From assembly GCA_038496445.1 (NCBI GenBank), contig JALMLS010000194.1, forward strand, positions 124,001 to 188,000: a DNA stretch of 64,000 nt. The letters run 5' to 3'. The translations under genes and the position numbers were made by a program. The notes under the pieces are model-generated. The model saw only the letters and a program-made list of their open reading frames with translations, was not told the origin of the DNA and searched no databases. Shown one piece after another: positions 13,214 through 27,665 of this stretch (positions are counted from its first letter, which is position 1; each line of letters opens with the position of its first letter). This DNA is from Trichosphaerium sp. ATCC 40318. Lineage: Eukaryota > Discosea > Flabellinia > Trichosidae.

Positions 13214-14163
13214 TTCTCAAGTTTTTTTACGAGAATGCGAATTGCTGTGCTAACACTGCGCTGCAGACATTTCCTATGCATAAAATAGGCGTACGAACTA
13301 ATACCGCCTTCAGAGCGTAATTTTAGGGATAGATGAAAATGCTGTGCGCTATTCTTCATTTACGGAGTGGAGTGCTACAAACGCAAAATGAGTACCATAG
13401 GTGCACGTTTATAGCTTTTCGAGCAACTGACTAGCACAAAACTTGCTGTTGGCAACAAACACCAATATAATGTGCCTTTCGCTGTACTGCAACCAACAAG
13501 TGCTTTCTTACTGTTGCGCTTCCGAGACAGACAAAAGCAGATTACTCTGTTCTATTTCGTCTTTCGACGTTTAAGACTAGTCTAATCAAGGTAGTCTCTG
13601 GTAGCAAGGTTTGGCGTTTATTTACCCATCCTGTTTATGTCAAGATAAATTCCAGAACATTACAACGCGCCGCAGAAAGAAAGAAACAAAATTGTATTTC
13701 TCGAAGCAAGTGGTTTTTTCTTAGGGCTCTCTGTTTCACAGGAGTTGTGTTTCTTAGTGGACACCCGTTTGCTACACGGGAAGTTCCCAATTGCAAAAGA
13801 GTTCATAGGAAGGCGACAGCCTTTATTTTGTTGTTCGCAAGTGTCGTCATATAGAGCAGCTTTTTTGTTGAGTGGAACAAAGTTCTGTCAAACCTGCACA
13901 GCTTTATCCATTGGTGCCGCATTCAATGAGACAGGCATTATGTAGAGCATAAGGATTATCAACCCACCGTGAGTGCGCACGATATAAAACACTTTGAATA
14001 CTTCACTACCAAGTATTAAAACGACTTTAACACGACAGTAACGCGTTGTAGTCCCTTTTTACCAAACTGTTAACGCTCTAAAAAATCTTATGCACCAGAT
14101 CTGTTGTAACGTTTTTTTCACACTTTTATAAACATACTTTCAACACTCGCCTGACACCTCTTC
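13214..14163. other. 950-bp spacer with no supportable gene
   Basis: The segment lies between the divergent starts of the desaturase and the next plus-strand gene. I see only short open frames without domain-like sequence on either strand. It presumably holds the promoters of both neighbours. Scattered A/T runs are present, but no repeat or RNA gene was recognised. Confidence 0.4.
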
Positions 14164-14822
14164 ATGGCAGAACCAACAGACGATATAAACAATATATCCG
14201 AGGCATTTAAAAGCTTGACACTACATCAGAGCAACGGTTATATAGTTACAGCCCTTGCGTACCACGTTACAAAGCCAGGGTGTAAGGCAACAATTCGAAA
14301 AGAAAACCTGCTTAAAGCTAGAGCAACCGGCTACTACCAGAAGTACGACGGTCCCTTGAAAACACAGTCAGGTGCTCCAGCTGGCGTGTTCTTTTGCATA
14401 ACACCAACCAGCACAACAGGAGAGCTCCCAGCACCACAGTTTACCCAAACTTTTGTCGGGGAGAACAGCACATGGATAGATTGAAAATGCAACTGACAAT
14501 TTTGCTGGACATCAAACGCTATTCTTTTTTTCACAGCACAACAACATCCAACGTCCCTACTTCTAAGAACTACAAACAAACGCTCGTTGTAAGTTGCCTC
14601 ACAGATAGCACGCAATACCGCTTTTGCAAGAATCATTTTATTGAATTCCACCCAAGCGACTGTCACGATGGAGATCCACTCTGGTTCCATGACAACCTTT
14701 GGTTATGCCAAAAGATTCCAATATTCACTAATATTTGCATTTTACACTCAGTAAACCTTGATGTTGGTACCACGTGGGATACAGTTTGGAAGATAAAATT
14801 CAAAAGACGCCAAACCAAATAA
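14164..14822 (+). CDS. Unrecognised protein, probably two exons
   Basis: I do not recognise this gene with confidence. The first open segment starts MAEPTDDINNISEAFKSL and continues to GAPAGVFFCITPTSTTGELP. A second open segment in another frame (from about 14545 to 14822) contains SKNYKQTLVVSCLTDSTQYR and DGDPLWFHDNLWLCQ and ends KIKFKRRQTK. An intron between them is needed; one phase-compatible choice is gttt...cacag (about 14440-14544), but its donor is not the usual GTACG. The pattern of a short globular protein with KQTLV..., then FC, then a Trp-rich end faintly recalls phytanoyl-CoA hydroxylase-interacting protein C-terminal domains. That is only an impression and is not used as a call. 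There is no signal peptide or membrane segment. Confidence 0.4.
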
Positions 14823-15037
14823 AATGTTCTTACCAAACGAATAGTGTTGTTAAATGCAATAAACGCCAGCGAAAACAATTTCCGTTTTTATGTGAAGTGT
14901 TTATTGCGCCAATTTCTCAGACGGAAAGCGATTTTGACAGTTAGTGGATATAGATCTATAAATACGTATTCAAAGATATTAAGCTGTTGTTGCAAAGTCA
15001 TTTCAATCGATATAATTACAAAACACGCACAGCCATC

Positions 15038-15785
15038 ATGTCAACACCAGACCTAAACATATCAGATTCTCTACCAAACGAGGAACAGTTGCACAATACA
15101 CGTATACTCCAATACCGCATTTCAACTGTTATTTTACAGCGTTTAAACGATTTGTGGAACAATCGCAACTATGGCACGCCAAATAACATACAAAGACCAC
15201 TAGTAGCCTAACTGCGCTAAATAGCCGTCATTGACGAGTCGTTTTACGTTGGTTGCACTTCTAGAAGTCCATTAGTAAGTAAGTACCGATTGCACATCAA
15301 ATAGCGGCTCAGCCCCACTCACTGTAATGTTCTAGACACTCTTGGCGTCTTGGACTTTAAACGCAAAATGGTTGGCCCACTTTTAGACGCGTTTCCAGAC
15401 TTGAGATGGATTAGTCATGAGATCATTAGTGATGGTATGCTAAATAGTCCTACATTGCCAAAACCGAGGGCTTTTATTGTCGATCGCGATCACAAATTGA
15501 CATTTTGGAAATCTAGGACAACACAACATCGTATCGAGGTGGACATTCAGCGGAACACATAAAGGTACGCTTTTTTACACTCTCTTCGTCCCGAGTCGTT
15601 AAAGGTACTGGCCAGGCAAACCATACGCTGGATTCAAACCCACCTGCCAAAAGGTTACATGGGAGGGTGTAAGCATCATCAGAATGGACGACGCTGGTCT
15701 CATAACGGAGATTCGTACTCTGTTTGACAGAAAGGCTTTATTTGATCAACTAGCATTGAAGACACCTCAACCAACTTCCACTTGA
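15038..15785 (+). CDS. SnoaL-like (NTF2-fold) protein
   Basis: Small alpha+beta cone protein of the SnoaL-like polyketide-cyclase/ester-cyclase group. It starts MSTPDLNISDSLPNEEQ. The helix RLNDLWNNRNYGTP corresponds to the family's opening (LWN..DY). The exon at 15340 gives GVLDFKRKMVGPLLDAFPDL, matching the typical G...F......AFPDLR. The final exon gives YAGFKPTCQKVTWEGVSIIR then DDAGLITEIRTLFDRKALFD, which fits the usual G..PTGK.V.F.GI..FR...G.I.E. ending. Introns near 15212, 15275 and 15563 are needed, and their exact ends are less sure than the domain call. Members include cyclases, dehydratases and many proteins of unknown role, so the substrate cannot be assigned. The 3' end carries the sequence TATTAATACGCTC, also found after the OPT gene. 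Confidence 0.65.
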
Positions 15786-16027
15786 ACCAAGCATTTCATT
15801 AATATATTAATACGCTCAAATACAAGTCAGCAATGTAGCAATAAATTGTTTCTCCATCAATATCATCTACAGCAAAGTTAAAAAGGTGCCGTAGCTGTGC
15901 TGCAAATAAAAGAAAATACCAAAAGTATAAGGCGCTATCATCTTTGTGTCGTTGATCCTTGAGTGCAGCAACAGCCTAGAAAACTAGAGTATGTCAAGTT
16001 ACTCAACAAGGGCATTTAGCCTCTACC

Positions 16028-16351
16028 TGTTGGCAGATGTTTCTAGGAACAGCATTGCGTGTAACAACTCTTTATGTGTTTACATGCGTTGTTTTTTAAG
16101 ATCTATCTTGGTACCGACTTGTATCAGTATTGGTATTTGTATCTCATCTTCTATCGCTTCGTTAACAGCCGCAATCCATGTCTCGGGAAATCAGCTTAAA
16201 TGCTCTGTAACAACAAAACCAAGCGCCTGTACATTGCAGCGGCACTCGGTACCATACAAAAAAACCTAGTGATGATTGCCGTCTTTTCCTACCATCGGTC
16301 GCCAAAGAATGCCGGTTTGTAAGAACTTACATACGAACGATGTGCTTCCAT
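16028..16351 (-). pseudogene. Decayed Rab/Ras-type small GTPase
   Basis: On the minus strand a start MEAHRSYVSSYKPAFFGDRW leads into a damaged P-loop: the frame reads GDRW-stop-EKTAIITRF, where GD..VGKTAIITRF is expected. In a shifted frame LYGTECRCNVQ and GFVVTEHLS follow, fitting the Rab switch-I region. The next recognisable piece is FPETWIAAVNEAIED, then the G4 box VGTKIDL and, after an in-frame TAA, the G5 box FLETSAN. The G3 region (WDTAGQE) is missing, so about 40 residues are deleted. In-frame TAG, TGA and TAA codons plus frame changes make a working GTPase unlikely. An alternative spliced reading is possible but would remove the nucleotide-binding motifs. The closest guess to family is Rab6-like. 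Confidence 0.6.
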
Positions 16352-16434
16352 TTCGTACAACTTATTTGAAAATTAAATTAACCGTTTTAGGATTGTCCAA
16401 TAAACAAGTTCGGTAATGATGAAACTTAGTTTAT

Positions 16435-16839
16435 TCAAGCTGCTTTGACAGTGACATAGGCGAAACAAGCCTTGGGTCTCTTGGAAATACAGTTGTTTCC
16501 AGACCACAACTTTTGCTGTTTTGGTGACGGCGTTACTGTGAATACGTGTGTTTCTTGGATTTCCGGCTTTAAGGCGAAAGTGTATGAGGTCGTGTGAGTT
16601 AAAGCAACCTTTTTGCGTCTGAGGAGTTTGAGGGAACTCTTGGTAACCATGCGCTTGTATGTGCATACCAAACGCTCTTTGTTTTCAATCTCTACACCAT
16701 CGAGTGCGTAAGTCTTCTTTTGCAGCTTGTACTCGCGTGGGCAGTTAACTTTCAACCCGTCCTTGTCGACACCTGAGTACTTCTGTTCGAATGCATAAGC
16801 AACGCTCAAGGTAATCAATAACACTGCTAGTTTGTACAT
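16435..16839 (-). CDS. Small secreted cysteine-containing protein
   Basis: An intronless open frame of 134 codons. The ATG at 16839 is preferred over one 29 codons upstream because it starts directly with a signal peptide, MYKLAVLLITLSVAYA, with likely cleavage before FEQKYSG. The predicted mature part of about 118 residues has four cysteines (in VNCPREY, LVCTYK, NNCISK and KACFAY), which could form two disulphides. It is rich in Lys and Arg (RRKKVALTHTTSYTF) and ends FAYVTVKAA. No family was recognised. It is predicted to be extracellular or to enter the secretory path; nothing in the neighbourhood hints at a role. It lies tail to tail with the SnoaL gene across the GTPase relic. Confidence 0.55.
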   Translation of the reverse strand: MYKLAVLLITLSVAYAFEQKYSGVDKDGLKVNCPREYKLQKKTYALDGVEIENKERLVCTYKRMVTKSSLKLLRRKKVALTHTTSYTFALKPEIQETHVFTVTPSPKQQKLWSGNNCISKRPKACFAYVTVKAA

Positions 16840-17195
16840 GGCCAAAGATGTGTTGCTTTGTTGTACGTTTTGTGAACTGTTTTTGAAACACTGGCCCTTT
16901 TTTGGAAGGTGACCTAACGAGGACATTAAGAACTAAAAACCCAAAGCACTTGACGAGAGCTCTCAAAAGCGCTTGTGACACAAGAGACAAAAAAGCAAAG
17001 TATAGCAGGGAGGTTTTAATTTATTACACGTCCGTGTGTTGAGCTACAATGTACAAACACGTGAAAAAAAGGGAGACCATAAAAATTTAAATGCCAAGTG
17101 GTATTGTCTGTTGGATTTCACCGGATACAGTGTGGGGGGTTTTGGTTTTTTTTTTTTTGTGTGTATCTTTTGTTGTTGGATCAAACCCGTTAGAC
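16840..17195. other. Spacer between secreted-protein gene and ATP synthase beta gene
   Basis: About 356 bp that hold the promoter of the secreted-protein gene and the 3' region of the ATP synthase beta gene. It contains one CACGTG (17058) and T-rich runs near 17150. No coding sequence is supported on either strand. Confidence 0.4.
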
Positions 17196-20923
<3,728 letters not shown>

Positions 20924-21012
20924 TTTAGCGTTGGTTTATCAGAAAAAAATGAATAGCGCCAAGTCAAAATACTTCTAACTCGAGTCGAAACAAAAAAAAA
21001 CGGCTCTTGATT
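20924..21012. promoter_or_regulatory. 89-bp bidirectional promoter spacer
   Basis: The start codons of the ATP synthase beta gene (minus) and the ankyrin gene (plus) are only 89 bp apart, so both promoters must lie here or overlap the first exons. The spacer is A-rich near the ankyrin start. No TATA-like or named element was recognised. Confidence 0.5.
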
Positions 21013-21814
21013 ATGTCACAGACAAAAGAGCAAAAATTGGTTTACGCGTGTTCCCGCGGTTACTTGGAAGACTGCAAAAGTGTTCTTGGTACAAAACCAA
21101 ACCTTGATTATAAGGTACGCTTCCGTTCGTGCTACAAGCAATTTTAGGTACTAAAAAATGGTCTCTAGGATGGTTTGGGTAACACAGCTTTGCGTGCGTT
21201 ATTAAAGACACCTTGCCCGCTGTTTTGCTCATTATTTCGTAGATTACGCCGCCGGCGCTGGCCACATATCTATTGTCAAGGTACGTAGTGTAACTTTTTT
21301 CGTGGCGTCAGTTTTTAACGTTGTACCAAGGCTTTGCTTAAAGAAGGTGCTACCGATTGTTTGTTGTACGTGAAATGTAACGCTTTAGCTAAGGTGCGAA
21401 GCCAATGATAAAGAATAAGCAAGGAAACACGTCACTCCATCAAGCTGTGTTCAGAGGTAACTTGGTACGTATTGAACATTTTAAACCTTGTTTCTTATTT
21501 ATTGACATATTCATGAACAGTCAATCGCCAAGTGTTTAATAGCTGCTGGCGCCACTGAAACCGAAAACAAGGCTGGGCACTATCCAAGCGAATGGGTGCG
21601 TTTTGTGACATTACCTAGAGTGTCCCCACAAACTCACAAATACTTGGTGTACCACTAACTGACACAACAAAGGCAAATACTCCAGAACTTAAAAAGATCT
21701 TTCCTGAACGTCCAGGAGGTGGTACGTTCGATCAGTGTTCTGTATCTTGGTTTGTTTTCTAATACGGTAATCAATCCAGATTTCGACTTTGGTGATGACT
21801 CTGACGACGACTAA
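21013..21814 (+). CDS. Small ankyrin-repeat protein with acidic tail
   Basis: The protein starts MSQTKEQKLVYACSRGYLED and contains ankyrin units: KDGLGNTALRA, AAGAGHISIVKALLKEGATD, KEGNTSLHQAVFRGNLSIAK and CLIAAGATETENKAGHYPSE. It ends with an acidic tail, FDFGDDSDDD. Exons of 50-120 nt are separated by introns of about 50 nt (gtacgcttcc, gtacgtagtg, gtgcgaagcc and others), so some exon ends in the second repeat are uncertain. Ankyrin repeats mediate protein binding; the partner is unknown. The gene is read divergently from the ATP synthase beta gene across an 89-bp spacer. Confidence 0.7.
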
Positions 21815-22117
21815 ACTTACTGTACTATTGAGATGTTGGAGTAACCATGTTTGTCTACGTAATAAACGAAAGTTGCGTTAATTTTGGTTTGCCATAGAAT
21901 AAAAACAATGAAATGTCGCCCAAAAGCCGTTATACACCACGTGCTCATTCCACACGCTTCTTTGTTACAACCTTAACACGCAAGTAAGGTAAAATGCAAC
22001 ACTACGTTATTTGGTAGGTGGCAGATTATTTGAAAACCTGCTTTGACTTTCCGCTTACTCTTGTTATTTTCCAATCTTAAACCCATCTAGTGTTAAAGTA
22101 GCACCTAGATATTTATA

Positions 22118-24683
22118 ATGGACCACTCTCACATTGGTTTGTGCACCAAAAATACTATTTTGCTCTTATTGATTGTCTTAGATGTCGTCTCGACGTCTAA
22201 CCACTACGACGAGGTCATCAGAGGCATACAGCAAATTTATGATCAAAAGATCAAGCCTGTCGAGCTGAAATACAAGTTTTCAGACTTTCATAGCCCAGTA
22301 CGTTGCTTCGGTTGAATGTTCTCAAATTTTTGGTTTCACACCCCTCAACTCTCCTGTAATACGCATTTTGCGCTTTTATTCGATTACGAACGCTATATAC
22401 CATGTCCGAACCATGTATTGCGTGGGGTAAAGTGCCTTTCAATTACCCCATGGAATCACGCTGCCAAATATTTACTAGCGCAATTTGACACCCAACCATC
22501 AACATCCTATCACTAACAGTACGTGGTAGACTTTGCGTCACTCGGACATTCATGCCAAACCTATGGTCCTGCTACTCGGTCAATACTCGGTACACCCACT
22601 GGCAAGTTTACTTTGTAATCTTTTTTGTAGGTTGGTAAAACTTCATTTATTGAGTATCTACTTGAAAGGTACGTAAAGAGTTCCAAATTAAAAAAAACTT
22701 GGGATTGACTGACACTACAGGCAATTCCCTGGTATGCGCATTGGTCCTGAGCCTACAACCGATCGGTTTGTGGCTGTTATGAAGGGAGAAGAAGACAGGT
22801 ACTCAGTTCACTAGCATGGTCGTCCTCAGGTGGCTTATCTATCGCGTAGAGTTATACCTGGAAATGCGTTGGCTGTTGATGCTGAAAAACCGTTTCACGC
22901 GCTAAACAAATACGGTGGTAATTTTTTATCTCGTTTTGAGGTATAACAACGTCCTTTTATTGACCAGAAACATCACATTTCTAACTACTTTTTTTTTGCA
23001 TAAAGGCTGCAGAATGTACGGCTCCTATCTTGGACCATGTTACGTTCATCGATACACCGGGCGTACTGTCTGGAGAAAAACAGCGTATTGGAAGAAAGTA
23101 TGATTTTGAAGGTAAGTTAAAGCACGTGTTTTGAATTTCGTATTGTTTTGTTGACTTGTGGCATAGGCGTCGTAAGTTGGTTCGCAGAGAGGGTACTATT
23201 TATTATACTTGGTTTTCCTGTGCAACGCGCAGTTGTCATTAATGTTCCGTTACACAGGCTGATATTATCCTTTTGCTGTTTGATGCCCATAAACTGGATA
23301 TCTCTGATGAATTTCGCCGCACAATTGAAATTTTAAAAGGTAGTCTCACTTTATTCACAACTTTGGTTTTTCAGTTGCAACTGCTAACAACCTTGGATCA
23401 ATAGGTCACGATGAAAAAATTCGTGTTGTGCTAAATAAGGCCGATGCGGTGAGTAGCCAGCAGCTCATGAGAGTGTACGTCCACACAATTGAGTCATGTC
23501 CAAAAAAAAGGGTTATCGTTAGGGTTAACTATTGTTTTAAAGGTATGGCGCCATGATGTGGTCCCTTGGTAAAGTTGTTCAAACACCTGAGGTGATGCGC
23601 GTATACATCGGTTCGTATTGGCACCAGGAGTATCAGAACAAGGCCTTTGCAGAGCTATTTAAAGCCGAACAGACGGTACACTAAAGTGCTTGAAACTTCT
23701 GGGTGATGTCTTATTGGATTGTAGGATTTGATCAAAGATTTGAAAGCCTTGCCACACAACTCGTCTATCAGAAAGATCAACGAGATTGTTAAGAGAGCGC
23801 GTCAAGTAAAGGTTCACGCTTTTATCGTAGGACATTTGAAGGTACCGTATATGCTCATTTGCAGAAGATTGTATGATTTGATCTAAACACCTATTATAGA
23901 AACAAATGCCGGTCTTTGGAAAGGAGAAGAAGCAAAGACAATTGATTCAGAGCTTGGAACAACAGTTTATCGATATTAAACGTATCAACAAGTTACCACC
24001 AGGTGACTTTCCTCCATTGCAAAAGATGCAAAAGCTCCTTCAAGATTACAAATTCGACAAATTCGCAACTTTCGATCCTAAACTTGTTGCACGTGCGTCT
24101 GGCACTCTAATGTTCCTCCTTTGTTGATAACAATGATGTCGCTTACACATGCGTTTAGAGATTGATAAAGTACTGAGCCAGGAGCTTCCTCAACTGATGA
24201 AGGCTGTTTCTCCTCCAGAAGAGGAAGAGTTGAATCCATTCGCGTCAAATAGAGAAGAAGATGAATGGGAGATTACACCTCAACTATTGCACAAGTACCA
24301 AAAGACGTTTATGAAATACGCAACCGACGGCAAGGTAAAAACAAGCTATACTCTACTGTAAAGTCGTATTTGTTTTTATTAATCCACGTTAGATGTCTGG
24401 AAGCGTTGCGCGTGTGCCTTTGATGAATACAGGCGTGCCAAAGAATCTTTTGCGTCAAGTATGGAATCTTTCAGACATTGATAGAGGTATGTATCATCTA
24501 TGTGTATCCACGCCACATCAAAACATATTATTTTTATTGTGTTATAAACTTATTCGCTATCCAGACGGCTCTTTGGATCTGGATGAGTTCGCTGTGGCAA
24601 TGTTCTTGTGTCAAAAGGTAAAGAAGGGCAAGCCTTTGCCAGCAGTGTTGCCTTCGCGCTTGATTCCACCTTCTAAAAAGTAG
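22118..24683 (+). CDS. EHD: EH-domain-containing dynamin-like ATPase (EHD/RME-1)
   Basis: Membrane-remodelling ATPase of endocytic recycling. The order is EHD-N helix ([23 protein letters not shown]), a dynamin-type G domain, a helical region, and a C-terminal EH domain. The P-loop [17 protein letters not shown] is split by an intron after GQYS. Other motifs are [10 protein letters not shown], the DTPG motif [36 protein letters not shown] and the NKAD motif VVLNKADA. The linker has NPFAS, the usual self-binding motif (NPF). The EH domain ends with a calcium loop, [15 protein letters not shown], and the protein ends LIPPSKK. The apparent hydrophobic N-terminus near 22140 is an unspliced 49-nt intron: MDHSHI joins in phase to [12 protein letters not shown]. 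Length and domain order are typical. Confidence 0.92.
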
Positions 24684-25220
24684 TGTGACAGTGCTAGATC
24701 CTTTTTTTTCCAACTTTCAAAAAAAAAAAACATTTCCAGAGGACCACTTGTATTAATTAGCACACGCGGAAACGCAGCCATTTCACATAATTGTTTTGGT
24801 GGTAGTTAAATAAAAACAGTATATATAATACAAATCACTGCTTTCTGCCCTTGTGTGCACTCGTATCTATCACTCATCACTACCAGATATACTACTGCCT
24901 GCAATTGAGTTGCCAGGTGGTCACTACATGTGCTGTGTAACCGAGTAGCCGGATACAGTTTCCATCCTGAAAAATGTTGGGATGGCGGTGATTGCATAAA
25001 ACAAGAATAAAGAACATTGCCAGAAGGCGGGAACAAGTTTGTAAAACGTCAAGAAAGGCATGCAAGCATGAACTGAAAAGAATTCTCATCGCGTTTTCTA
25101 CTCAAAACACCTAATGCCATTGTTTGGCGGTGTGTACACTACAAGAGGAAGACGGTATGACTTAAGCCAAATCAATAAATAATTCTTTTAAGTTGGCCGA
25201 CGGGTTAAATAAGTTTTGCA
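24684..25220. other. 537-bp spacer without a supportable gene
   Basis: The segment lies between the EHD stop and the akirin start. It holds the EHD 3' region (T- and A-runs at 24700-24730, AATAAA-like text near 24808) and the akirin promoter. Open frames on both strands are short and lack domain-like sequence. Confidence 0.4.
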
Positions 25221-26020
25221 ATGTTAAAGGTCGGTCGCAAGCGCTCTTTTGATTCTCTTGCAAATTCCCCGCATTACTCGCCAGCCCAACAACCAGTTCG
25301 CGAGAGAGCGTTCCATGCGTCGCCCTACAAACGCCAACGCAAAGAAGAGCCAAAAGAACAAACAATTAACACACAGGAGCCTAACGTCAACCCAGCATTC
25401 CCTAAGAGTAATTTTTCCACCAACAGTACGCCTAAAAAACCAAACCAAGCCAACCATCTCGTTAACCATTCGCCTCTAGACGTTCCAAAACAAAAATGGC
25501 TCGAGTGGACGCCGCAACGCCGTAGAAAACACCTAATGAAAACCACTTTCTCGTCCTCTGAGAAGATTTTCACTTTTGACGACGTGAGAGCCTTCATTGA
25601 GAAGGCCGTCCAAGAAAAAGAAGAGTCGTTGAGAGCGGAGTACACCCAAATACTTGAAGAACGCTTACAAGGTACCTAAAAAAACCCAAAACTAAATTTA
25701 TGGGCAGATTTCTTCCCGCTGTTGCGTTTTACGCTTGCGTAAGGCACTTGATTCCACACAACAATTGTATTGCAAACTAAATTGAAACGGTCATATTTTT
25801 TTTTTTCGTTTTTTGGTTTTTAACCCCTTCGCTCTAGAACAGTACCAGTTATTCACAAACTACAACAGAGACCACATTAATCGCCAAATGTCCGAGAGGT
25901 AAGCAGTGTTTTCCACGTTTTATTTGTTGTTTTCGCTTCTTTTTTTTTTTTCTTTTTCTTTTTTGTGGTTTGAACACTCTTTCTAACATTCTTTTTAGTA
26001 CCTTCTCGTACATGAGCTAG
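25221..26020 (+). CDS. Akirin-family nuclear protein
   Basis: Akirins are small nuclear proteins that link transcription factors to chromatin remodellers, and in animals they also promote nuclear import of proteasomes. The N-terminus MLKVGRKRSFDSLANSPHYS, with a basic PYKRQRK motif, fits the nuclear localisation signal region. The middle is low complexity (Pro, Asn, Gln, Ser). The conserved C-terminal helix is clear: FTFDDVRAFIEKAVQEKEES, then LRAEYTQILEERLQ, and after an intron EQYQLFTNYNRDHINRQMSE and the end STFSYMS, matching the family ending ..YVS. Three exons are joined by a gtacc intron and a gtaag intron. The first exon is long for this genome (about 450 nt). The call rests mainly on the C-terminal third. 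Confidence 0.8.
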
Positions 26021-26248
26021 CAACAGCGACTCAAAACCATCATAGAAGAAAAAAAAAAACGAAACAAAAAATCCAATCCTTTTTTTCAGCAACCCCAACT
26101 ACTACCCTGTACATATGTAAAACCTGCGTTTTTAAATGTAAAATTAATCATACTCGAGTAAAGAGATCTATTTACAAGTATTTGGTCGTTTTATCCAACG
26201 TCTTTCAGTTGAAAGTTTTTTCCTGATGATCACAAAACTGATCACTTT

Positions 26249-27665
26249 TCAAAAAAATTTGGAATTTTGTGTCCATTTGTTCTCGAAATCTGCCTTCCAC
26301 AATCTCACAGCGCCGTCGTCTCCAGCAGAGGCTAATGTAGTGCCAGTGATATTCCACATAACGGTCCTACGTACGCGATTAAGATGAATCGTAGTTGTCA
26401 CAACGGTTTTTGCGTACCATACTTCGGCATCGTGGTTGAACGTTGCTACTTCTTTGCCTAACAGAAGCCATGTCAGTGATGACTATGGGGTATTGTTGTT
26501 TGTTACCTTGTAGCTTTCCGGGTTTATCCTTGTGTGCCCGTATCTCCCAGATTTTTACTTTTTTGTCTTTGGACGCAGTCGCCAGCAGGTGGTACGATCG
26601 TCCTAGATCTGGTGCCCAATCAATGTCGTGAATCACGTCTGTGTGGCCATTTAGAGTTTCAACGATGACCCACCTAATGTAGGTCATGAGCAAGTCCAAT
26701 CTTGTTGAGACGGTTTTTGTTTCTCACTTTTTTTGTGTGCTGTTGTATTCCCAAATCTTGATGATGGTGCCACTGCCTGTTGCAATGATAGGCTTGTCGA
26801 ATGGCGATTTATTCCATGTCAAACATTTTACGCCCTCCTTCTGTCTTTCAAACTCGGCCTGTGCTTCATTCAACAAAAAGAGCGCGTTGCCAAAATATAA
26901 TCAAAAAGTTGGTTGACAAATTGAATTAATTTGATGATGTATTTTTGTGTGATGTAAGAAGAGGTTGTGTCATGTGGCGTACTGTCAAAGACCACTGAGA
27001 TAGCTTCGAAATGTTAATTGCTTCGTAGATGCGCACTATATCATCACCAGAACACGACGCCTGAACAAATCGAGTTGGCATGGCGGTTAATAACAAAACG
27101 TTTTTTTGAAAAGCGCGCTACGCAAATCCCATAATTCAAAAACGAATTGGCTGTAAACGTACCAAGCGCAAGCCCAAGTGTCGAGGAGCGAATTTAATGC
27201 CGTGAACTGCCTTTCTACAATCTTGCAAACTAGCCACCTACACTTGCCGTCAAAACTCATCTCCGCGTGGTGTCGTACCTTCTGCCATGTTTTTTTACCA
27301 TTGGAACCTGCGTTGGTGTAAGTTAAGCACATTGAGACACGCGAACGATTATTTTGTTTAAAAATGCGTTAATTTCGTTAAACAGCACCTTCTTGTTCTT
27401 CCCAGATGTAAATATTTTTATCTGACGAACACGACGCTATGAGCTGTCCAAACTCAGGGTGAGCCCAAGTGACCTTCCAAATAGGCCCTGTGTGCGCTTT
27501 CCACACTGACGTGTTTTCCCACGATTCTTCTCCGTTGACAAGCTTTTTGTCCCATATTTTGATGGTTTGGTCCGCTGAGCACGTCGCTATTCTGTTTCCA
27601 TAAAAATCGTACGCAATATCGTAAATAATGTCTTTGTGACCAGTTCCAAACCGCTTGAACAACAT
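26249..27665 (-). CDS. SEH1: SEH1-like WD40 nucleoporin/GATOR2 subunit
   Basis: Seven-bladed WD40 protein shared by the Y-shaped nuclear pore complex and the GATOR2 regulator of TORC1. Starting at [12 protein letters not shown], the sequence reads [20 protein letters not shown], then [20 protein letters not shown] and [20 protein letters not shown], a pattern specific to SEH1/SEC13. Later exons give [47 protein letters not shown] and [20 protein letters not shown], and the end is NSKFF. SEH1 is favoured over SEC13 by [20 protein letters not shown] and the [12 protein letters not shown] segment. The ATG at 27665 is chosen over one 30 codons upstream because the conserved HKD then begins at the usual distance. 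The gene's 5' end sits right at the edge of the repeat island. Confidence 0.87.

Noticed and set aside
14164-14822. Similarity to phytanoyl-CoA hydroxylase-interacting protein C-terminal domain
   Set aside because: Only a loose pattern from memory; no motif is firm enough, and the intron is uncertain.
16028-16351. Reading the GTPase relic as an intact gene by placing stops in introns of 33-65 nt
   Set aside because: Such splicing is possible in phase but removes the P-loop, G3 and G5 motifs that make the region recognisable, so decay is the simpler reading.
22118-22200. Hydrophobic N-terminal segment ([17 protein letters not shown]) on the EHD protein, suggesting a signal anchor
   Set aside because: The stretch is an unspliced 49-nt intron (gtttgtg...cttag). 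Splicing joins MDHSHI directly to [12 protein letters not shown], giving a normal soluble EHD N-terminus.
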